This document shows, piece by piece, positions 56,469-64,000 of a stretch of DNA of 64,000 bases (positions are counted from its first letter, which is position 1; the number at the start of each line of letters is the position of its first letter). The DNA lies in NCBI RefSeq assembly GCF_963082655.1, contig NC_081553.1, positions 45,879,933 through 45,943,932 of the forward strand, read 5' to 3'. Made by a program: the position numbers and the translations under genes. The notes under the pieces are model-generated. The model made no database searches. It was not told where the DNA came from and saw only the letters and a program-made list of their open reading frames with translations. Source of the stretch: Stomoxys calcitrans (lineage: Eukaryota > Arthropoda > Insecta > Diptera > Muscidae).

Positions 56469-56749
56469 TTAACAACTTCCACTGGCAAAGCCAATAACGC
56501 TACGGGCTGAAAAAATTCAAACGAATAAGGATATTTGGTAGAACAAACTCTAAACTGTAAAGACTTACTCTCTCTCCTGACGCAAGTTAGATAAGTTACC
56601 ATACAGTCGTTACTAAAGGTCTCAAAGGTACCATCGTCATATTCAGCGCAAACGGGTCGTAAACTTCTATTACATGGTGCGCCACACTGGGATCTAACCA
56701 TGGGGCAAACGAGTGCCAACAAAGAGATGCAGATGATAAGGAGGCGCAT
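56469..56749 (-). CDS. Secreted Kazal-domain protein 5 (Arg at P1)
   Basis: Exon 1 is 56569-56749 and exon 2 is 56469-56506, with a 62-nt intron in phase 1; product 72 residues. Residues 1-20 are a signal peptide (MRLLIICISLLALVCPMVRS). Cysteines 22, 26, 34, 49, 56 and 72 form a Kazal domain; the core is CNRSLRPVCAEYDDGTFETF then SNDC. Arg28 is the predicted P1. The codons around the splice (CVRRE, then T) nearly match gene 4 (CVRHE, then T), and both have 15 residues between C5 and C6, so these two are the most recent pair. Exon 2 encodes RSVIGFASGSC and stop. This is the upstream-most cluster member in the window; more may lie further right, but none was found up to 64000. Confidence 0.9.
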
Positions 56750-56801
56750 TTTTAAATGAAGTTTTTTTTAATAAAGACTGTCGATTATGGCAAAGTAGAG
56801 T

Positions 56802-56813
56802 GGTTTTTATAGG
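56802..56813 (-). promoter_or_regulatory. TATA box of Kazal gene 5
   Basis: CCTATAAAAACC on the minus strand, about 53-64 bases upstream of the ATG. Confidence 0.65.
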
Positions 56814-56983
56814 AAAAATCGGTAATCCCAAGCAATTCCCGAAACTCATACAAATACGAGTATACTTTATTTGCACTATCTTAAGAGTCAAATGCAAATG
56901 TTTAAATTTTAAAATGTCTGTTAGCAAAAAGTCCAAATGTTCATTTCTATACAATGCATGGGATGCATGCAAGAAGAGTAAAC

Positions 56984-58113
56984 AAGTAAAAGCGTGCTAA
57001 GTTCGGCCGGGCCGAATCTTATATACCCTCCACCATGGATCGCATTTGTCGAGTTCTTTTCCCAGCATCTCTTCTTATGCAAAAAAAAAAGGATATAAGA
57101 AAAGATTTGCTCTGCTATTAGAGCGAGACCTGGAGACCTGTGTAAAATGTCTGCCAATTCGAATAAGAATTGCGCTCTTTGTGAGCTCAAAAAGTAAAAT
57201 TTATATGGGAGCTGTATCGGGCTATGGACCGATTCAGACCATAATAAACACGTATGTTGATGGTCATGAAAGAATCCGTCGTATAAAATTTCAGGCAAAT
57301 CTGATAATAATTGCGACCTCTAGAGGCTCAGGAAGTCAAGATCCCAGATCGGTTTATATGGCAGCTATATCAGGTTATGAACCGACTTGTACTTTATTTG
57401 ACACAGTTGTTGAAAGTAACAATAAAAAAACGTCTTGCGAAATTTCAGCCAAATCGGATAGGAATTGCGCCCTCTAGAAGCTCAAGAAGTCAAGTCCCCA
57501 GATCTGTTTATATGACAGCTATATCAGGTTATGAGTCGATTTGAACCATACTTAGCACAGTTGTTAGATATAATAACGAAACACGTTGTGCAAAATTTCA
57601 TTCCAATCGGATAAGAATTGCGCCCTCTAGAGGCTCAAGAAGTCAAGACCCAAGATCGGTTTATATGGCAGCTATATCAGGTTATGGGCCGATTTGAACC
57701 ATACTTGGCACAGTTGTTGGATATCATAACAAAACACGTCGTGCCAAATTTCATCCCAATCGGATAAGAATTGCGCACTCTAGAGGCTCAAGAAGTCAAG
57801 ACCCAAGATCGGTTTATATGGCAGCTATATGAAAACATGGACCGATATGGCCCATTTACAATACCAACCGACCTACACTAATAATAAAGTATTTTTGCAA
57901 AATTTCAAGCGGCTAGCTTTACTCCTTCGGAAGTTAGCATGCTTTCGACAGACAGACGGACGGACGGACAGACGGACGGACATGGCTAGATCGACATAAA
58001 ATTTCACAACGATCAAGAATATATATACTTTATGGGGTCTCAGACGAATATTTCGAGTAGTTACAATCAGAATGACGAAATTAGTATACCCCCCATCTTA
58101 TGGTGGAGGGTAT
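56984..58113 (-). mobile_element. Family A element, full length
   Basis: 3' end at left: AAGTAAAAGCGTGCTAAG, hairpin TTCGGCCGGGCCGAA, TATACCCTCCACCATGG. About five units; microsatellite GACAGACGGACGGACGGACA near 57951; 5' end GGTGGAGGGTATAATAA at 58095. Its right half closely resembles the element at 1-1886. Confidence 0.8.
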
Positions 58114-58127
58114 AATAAATACAAATG

Positions 58128-59812
58128 GAACAAGTAAAAAGGCATTAAGTTCGGCCGGGCCGAACTTTGGATACCCACCACCTCGAGTATTTATGAAAAC
58201 CTCCTTACGGCATAATCCGGTGAAAATTGGATAACTTATGCACCCTTAATCAGCAGCACATCGGTTCCAATCCAACATCCAATCTAACTACAGTCCATTC
58301 TTTACCATATTCGGGTCGGATAGCGGGTGGCCTAAAACTATTTACTGTTTCAAATTTCAGCGAAATCGGATAAAAAAAAGCTTTTATTTGCTTCAGACCC
58401 TTTATCGGGATATTAGTCTGTATGACAGCTATATCTATATATAGTCCGATCCGAACCATATTTGGGATGGATGTCGGGAGAACTAAGACTACCTATTGTT
58501 TCAAATTTCAGCGAAATCGGGCAATAAATAGAGCTTTTATGGCCTTCAGACCCTTTATCGGCAGATCGGTCAATATTGCAGCTATATCTAAATATAGTCC
58601 GATCTGAACCATATTTGAGTCCCATGTTGGGTGGCCTAAAGCTAATCATAGTTTCAAATTTCAGCGAAATCGGTTAAAAAAAATAAAGCTTTTATTGGCT
58701 TTAGACCCTTTATCTGGAGATCGGTCTATATAGCAGCTATACGTAAATATAGTCCGATTTGATCCATATTCAGGTCAGATATCAGGAAACTTAATATAAT
58801 ACTCTGTTTCAAATTTCAGCAAAATCAGATAATATATAAAGCTTTTATGGGCTTCGAACCCTTAATCGGGAGATCGATCGATAAGGCAGCTATATCTAAA
58901 AATATTCCGATCTGAACCATATTTGGGTCCTGTGTTAAGAGGCGTAAATCTACTCAATGTTTTAAATTTCAGCGAAATCGGTTAAAAAATAAAGCTTTCA
59001 CAGGCTTTAGACCCTTTGCCTGGAGATCAGTCTATATGGCTGCTATATCGAAATATAGTCCGATCTGAACCATATTTGGGTCCTATGTTAAGAGACGTAA
59101 ATCTACTCAATGTTTCAAATTTCAGAAAAATCGAGTAATAAATGAAGCTTTCATGGGCTTCATACCCTTAATCGGAAGATCGGTATATATGGCAGCTATA
59201 TCTAAATATAGTCCGATATGAACCATATTTAGGTCAGATGTCGGGAAGCCTATAACTACTCACTGTTGCAAATATCAGCGAAATCGGATCATAAATAAAG
59301 CTTTTATGGGCTTCAGAGCCTTTATCGGTATATATGGCAGCTGTATATAAATATAGTCCGATATGGATCATATTTGGATCAGATGTCGGGAGGCCTAAAA
59401 TTACTCACTGTTGCAAATTTCATCGATATCGGATAATAAAAAAAGCCTTTATGGTCTTCAGACCCGTTTTAGTTAGATCGGTCTATATGACAGCTATATC
59501 CAAATATGGTCCGATTTGGCCCGTTCAAGAACTTAACCAGCGTACATCAAAAAGACGTATCTGTGCAAAATTTCAGCTCAATATCTCAATTTTTGAAGGC
59601 TGTAGAGTGATTACAACAGATGGACAGTTGGACTGAAGGACAGTCGGACTGAAGGACAGTCGGACAGACACACGGACATCGTTAAATCGTCTTAGAATTT
59701 TACGACGATCCGAAATATATATACTTTGTGGGGTCCGAAAATGATATCTCGATGTGTTGCAAACGGAACGATTTAATGAATATACGCCCTATCCTACGGT
59801 AATGGGTATAAA
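58128..59812 (-). mobile_element. Family B (subtype 2) element, full length
   Basis: 3' end at left with perfect hairpin 58147-58167 and GGATACCCACCACCTCG; about eight units (AAAGCTTTTATGGGCTTC); a GGACAGTCGGACTGAAGGAC microsatellite variant near 59630; 5' end CCTATCCTACGGTAATGGGT ending near 59812. Confidence 0.8.
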
Positions 59813-60614
59813 ATTTCTCGTAGTGTTTTGATAGCACTTCCAACAAACACGCTAAGCATGGTTTACGTCGGTCCATGTTTTGATATAGCTGCCATATAAA
59901 CCGATCTTGGGTCTTGACTTCTTGAGACTCTAGAGGGCGCAATTCTCGTTCGATTTACTTGAAATTTTGCACGTAGTATTTTGGTAGTACTTCCAACAAC
60001 TACGCTAAGTATGGTTTACATCGGTCCATATATTGATATAGCTGCCATATAAACTGATCTTGGGTCTTGAATTCTTGAGCTTCTAGAGGTCGCAATTCTC
60101 GTTAGATTTAACTGAAATTTTGCACATAGTGTTTTGGTATCACCTTCAACAACTGTGTTAAGTATGATTAAAATCGGTTCATAATCTGGTATAGCTGTCA
60201 TATAAACCGATCTTGGAACTTGACTTCTTGAGTCAATAGACCGACCAATTCTCATCCGATTTGGCTGAAATTTTGTACAGCGGCTTCTTTCATGACCTTC
60301 AACATACTTGTCTAAGATGGTCTAAATCGATCAATAGCTTGATACAGCTCCCATATAAACCTATCTCCCGATTTTGCTTCTTGAGCCCCTATCAGGCGCA
60401 ATTCTTATCTGAATGAACTGAAATCTTACACAATGACTTCTACAATGTTCAGCATTCATTTATGGTCCGAATCTCGGACAATAGCATAACAGTTCTTATT
60501 TAATATTCTATGTTTGTCTAAAAAGAGATACCGCGCATAGAACTCGACAAATACGATCAATGGTGGTGGGTATGTAAGATTCGGCCCAGCCGAACTTAGC
60601 ACGCTCTTACTTCT
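59813..60614 (+). mobile_element. Family A element, 5'-truncated
   Basis: Starts within a unit (TAGTGTTTTGATAGCACTTC), about four units, 3' end CAATGGTGGTGGGTATGTAA, hairpin TTCGGCCCAGCCGAA, AGCACGCTCTTACTTC. Confidence 0.7.
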
Positions 60615-61650
60615 TATGAGTTCAAAACCTCAAAAATCGGAGGAAAATTGTGGCTTATCAAATAAGAGAACATTTGACATCCAACAAAAATGCATGTGAA
60701 GCAAATCACCTAAACCACTTCCATGTTGCAATATATTTTCCTAAAATTTTTCATACAAATTGATTACTCGCAGAGCCGAGCCATTACAAAAATGCGACTA
60801 AAACGCAGCATGGAAGTAATTTTTTCTTTTGGTTTATGTGCGAAACAAATTAAACGCATAATTTACTTAAATGGCTGGCCAAGTTATTATGAAAAAAAAA
60901 TATTTCATGAAAAATGTATCTCAAAAATCAAATTGTCTAAAAATTGCTGCTACAAAAACAAGCGCTGCTAATTGCAAAGTGCCTTGCAAATAAAGTCGAA
61001 TTTTTCCACTATAAAAATTGGCGAGAAAAAAAAAAACACAGAGTGAACCAGTTTCTTGGGGGCCATGAAGCCAACTAATGAGGCTGCTCTGAAATATTTA
61101 ACCAAAAGGTGATTAAATTTTCTGTTCTTTTGAGGAAAAGCTAAACAAAAAATTATCTTTAATAGCTGAATGTGCGGCAATTTGTATATGCAACATTTTG
61201 CCCATAAATTTGGATTATATGCCGCTTGCTTTTGTCATTTATTCGCTTATTTGACAGAAATGCTTTGCCTTAAGTTAAAATCGCTGAAAGTTAAGTGTTA
61301 ACTCGTTTATGAATGTGTATTACGATTTTTGGCTAAAATATGCACAGAATAATCATTAAAGGCATTCAAACCATTGACTAAAAACGACGCCAGAATATTT
61401 GTTTAGGTGGTGGTTTTTAGGTATTTGATTGCGAAATTGAAGACCGTGTGGCTAAACATCTGTCAAAATATATCGACAGAATAATATTGCCATACCTTTC
61501 ACCTACAACAAAGGCGGCTATAGCCTTCATTGTAGTTAAAATTAACTAGAAATATTCGAAAAGTTTAAAATAAAACCCCAAGAACATTTAAAATAATATT
61601 ATCAAAAAATTTTTGTAGAAAAAAGTTTTTTTATGGATTTTGTACAAAAT
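60615..61650. other. Unique stretch, no gene supported
   Basis: About 1 kb, AT-rich, apparently single-copy. An 82-codon plus-strand frame (60723-60971) is lysine-rich and has no domain. Confidence 0.4.
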
Positions 61651-61889
61651 TGTTATACCCTACACCACTACTGTGGTACAGGGTATTATATCTTAGTGCA
61701 TTTGTTTGTAACACCTAAAAGGTAGATATATAGATCCTTTGATAAGTATACCGATAGACTCTAAATCACTTTAGGATTCGATTTAGCTATGTCAGTCTGT
61801 TTGTCCGTCTGTCTGTCCATGCTAATTTGTGTACAAAGTACAGATCGCAATTTTTATCCGATCGTTTTCAAATTTGATACGATCATCTT
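61651..61889 (+). mobile_element. Family C element, 5' part
   Basis: TTATACCCTACACCACTACTG start, CTATGTCAGTCTGTTTGTCC, one partial unit, then abrupt join to a family B 5' end at 61890. Confidence 0.7.
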
Positions 61890-63560
61890 TTTATGCCCAC
61901 CACCGTTTGCAACACATCGAAATATCCATTTCCGACCCTATAAGGTCTATATATTCTTGATCAGCGTAAAAATCTAAGACGATCTAGATATGTCCATCCG
62001 TCTGTCCGTCTGTCTGTTGAAACCACGCTACAGTCTTTAAAAATGGAGATATTGAGCTGAAACTTTGCATAGATTCTTTTTTTATCCATAGCAGGTTAAG
62101 TTCGAAGATGGGCTATATCGGACTATATCTTGATATAGCCCCCATATAGACCGATCCGCCGATTTAGGATGTTAGGCCCATAAATGCCACCTTTATTGTC
62201 CGATTTTGCTGAAATTTGGGACAGTGAGTTGTGTTAGGCCCTTCGGTATCCATTTTCAATTTGGCTAAGATCGGTTCAGATTTCGATATAGCTGCCATAT
62301 AGACCGGTCTCTCGATTTGAAGTTTTGGGTCCATAAAAGGCGCATTTATTGTCCGATGTCGCCGAAATTTGGGACAGTGAGTTAAGTTAAGCCCCTCGAC
62401 ATACTTCTGCAATATGGCACAGATCGGTCCAGATTTGGATATAGCTGCCATATAGACCGATCCTCCGATTTAGGGTCATAGGACCATAAAAGCCACATTT
62501 TTTATCCGAATTTGGGTCAGTGAGTTGTGTTAGGCCCTTCGGTATCCATTTTCAATTTGGCTAAGATCGGTTCAGATTTCGATATAGCTGACATATGGAC
62601 CGGTCTCTCGATTTAAGGTTCTGGACCCATAAAAGGCGCATTTATTGTCCGATGTCGCCGAAATTTGGGACAGTGAGTATGGTTAAGCCCCTCGGCATAC
62701 TTCTGTAATATGACACAGATCGGTTCAGATTTGTATATAGCTGCCATATAGACCGATCTCTCGATTTGAGGTTTTGGGCTCATAAAAGGCGCATTTATTG
62801 TCCGATGTCGCCGAAATTTGGGACAGTGAGTTTTGTTAAAACCTTCTTCAATTTGGCTCAGATCGGTCCAGATTTGAATATAGCCGCCATAGAGACCGAT
62901 CTGTCGATTTAAGGTCTTGCACCCACAAAAGGCCCATTTACTGTCCGATGTCGCCGAAATTTGGGACAGTGAGATAGCTTACGCCCCTCGACATACTTCT
63001 GTAATATGGCTCAGATCGGTCCAGATTTGAATATAGCTGCTATAGAGACCGATCTCTCGATTTAAGGTCTTGCGCCCATAAAAGGCGCATTTATTGTCCG
63101 ATCTCGCCGAAATTTGGAACAGTGAGTTGTGTTAGGCTCTTCGACATTTTTCTGAAACTTGGCCCAAATCGGTCCATATTTGGATATAGCTGCCATATAG
63201 ACCTATATCTCTATTTGAAGTCTTGGCCCCGTAAAAGGCGCATTTATAACCCGATTTCACTGAAATTTGACACAGTGACTTATGTTAGGCTTTTCGACAT
63301 CTGTGTCGAATAGTGTTCAAATCGGTTTATTTTTAGATATAGCTACTTAAAAGACCAATATTTTGTTATACACAATTGAACAATGACTTGTATTTATAAG
63401 TATTTGGTCCAAATCGGAACATATTTCGATATAGCTGCTATGGGACATAAGGTATGCATTTTTCAACGTATTTTGATGAAAGGAGGTTTATATATATACC
63501 CGAGGTGGTGGGTATCCAAAGTTCGGCACGGCCGAAATTAACGCCTTTTTAATTGTTTGA
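61890..63560 (+). mobile_element. Family B element, full length
   Basis: 5' end TTATGCCCACCACCGTTTGC, GTCCGTCTGTCTGTTG microsatellite near 62004, about nine units (GCGCATTTATTGTCCGATGT), 3' end CCCGAGGTGGTGGGTATCC, slightly decayed hairpin at 63518-63538, AACGCCTTTTTAATTG. Confidence 0.8.
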
Positions 63561-63664
63561 TTTCTTTTGTGGGATTTCTGTGCAAAAGTTGCATTTTTGC
63601 AACGCAACGCTCAAAACAAAGCTCAATGCGCTCATTCTGTTTCGACCTTTATCTTTATTTCATG

Positions 63665-63838
63665 TAAACACAAATTTGCGCATGAACATTCCATGAAGGA
63701 ACAGGGGCAAACTTCTCACATATCAATGTGTGCTGTCCGATTCAAGTTTAAGCTCAATAATAAGGGACCTCGTTTTTATAGCCGAGTCCCAATGGCGTGC
63801 CCCAGTCCGACTTCTCTTTGGGGAGAATTTTTTACTTG
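63665..63838 (-). mobile_element. tRNA-derived SINE tail fragment
   Basis: Minus-strand tail: CATGAACATTCCATGAAGGA, CAGGGGCAAACTTCTCACAT, then CTCTTTGGGGAGAATTTTTT. The tRNA head is missing. Confidence 0.7.
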
Positions 63839-63852
63839 GCTGCAATACCGTT

Positions 63853-63930
63853 TTTATACCCTACACCACCACTGTGGTACCCTATACCCTACACCTTCAC
63901 TATGGTGTAGGGTATTGAAAGTCGGTTTTT
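63853..63930 (+). mobile_element. Collapsed family C element (ends only)
   Basis: TATACCCTACACCACCACTG directly joined to CCTATACCCTACACCTTCAC and TATGGTGTAGGGTATTGAAA, that is, 5' and 3' ends with no interior. Confidence 0.55.
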
Positions 63931-64000
63931 ATTCATAATTTTCATTTTATTTAAGTTTTAATTTCATTAAAAATGATTTTTCATAGTTACCTGCACCTAA

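Overview
This is eukaryotic DNA, most likely from a muscid fly. Stomoxys, Haematobia or Musca would fit; this is inferred from gene and repeat style, not proven. It is AT-rich, its genes have short GT-AG introns, and mobile DNA fills most of the space. There is no sign of operons, CRISPR arrays or stand-alone tRNA/rRNA genes.

Genes. (1) 12803-16206, minus strand: a five-exon gene for a 314-residue membrane-anchored JmjC/cupin-type oxygenase, with the HxD...H iron triad and a complete stop codon. (2) 16615-19128, plus strand: two internal exons (26 and 29 whole codons) of an animal haem peroxidase-like gene. They are divergent from the JmjC gene, and the rest of the peroxidase was not found here. 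(3) 40968-56749, minus strand: five small two-exon genes for secreted single-domain Kazal-type proteins of 69-74 residues. All five have the signal peptide and first five cysteines in exon 1, a phase-1 intron of 59-77 nt, the sixth cysteine in exon 2, a TATA box 50-95 bases upstream and an AATAAA signal. Four have Arg or Lys at the predicted P1 site and one has Met.

Mobile DNA. About three quarters of the window is repeats. The dominant type is a set of three related families (called A, B and C here) built like Helentron-associated/DINE-1-like elements. Each has a 5' subterminal inverted repeat (TACCCTCCACC, TACCCACCACC or TACCCTACACC), a GTCY microsatellite, a block of about 153-bp tandem units, the matching 3' inverted repeat and, in A and B, a GC-rich hairpin near the 3' end. 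They are nested, chimaeric, tandem and inverted. Other repeats are an unclassified tandem family D, a tRNA-derived SINE of about 316 bp, four copies of a 236-bp mariner-type MITE, mariner transposase relics, and dead non-LTR retrotransposon pieces (reverse transcriptase and RNase H).

Layout: 1-3592 repeats; 3600-5137 unique; 5138-9094 A and C/B elements; 9095-9980 unique; 9981-12700 family D, SINE, MITE and B; 12803-19128 the JmjC and peroxidase genes with elements in their introns; 19731-28660 a transposon graveyard; 28661-30335 unique; 30336-36441 SINE/RT, D, B and A; 36442-37770 unique; 37771-40885 family D; 40921-56813 the Kazal cluster with elements between the genes; 56984-60614 A/B/A; 60615-61650 unique; 61651-63930 C, B and SINE.
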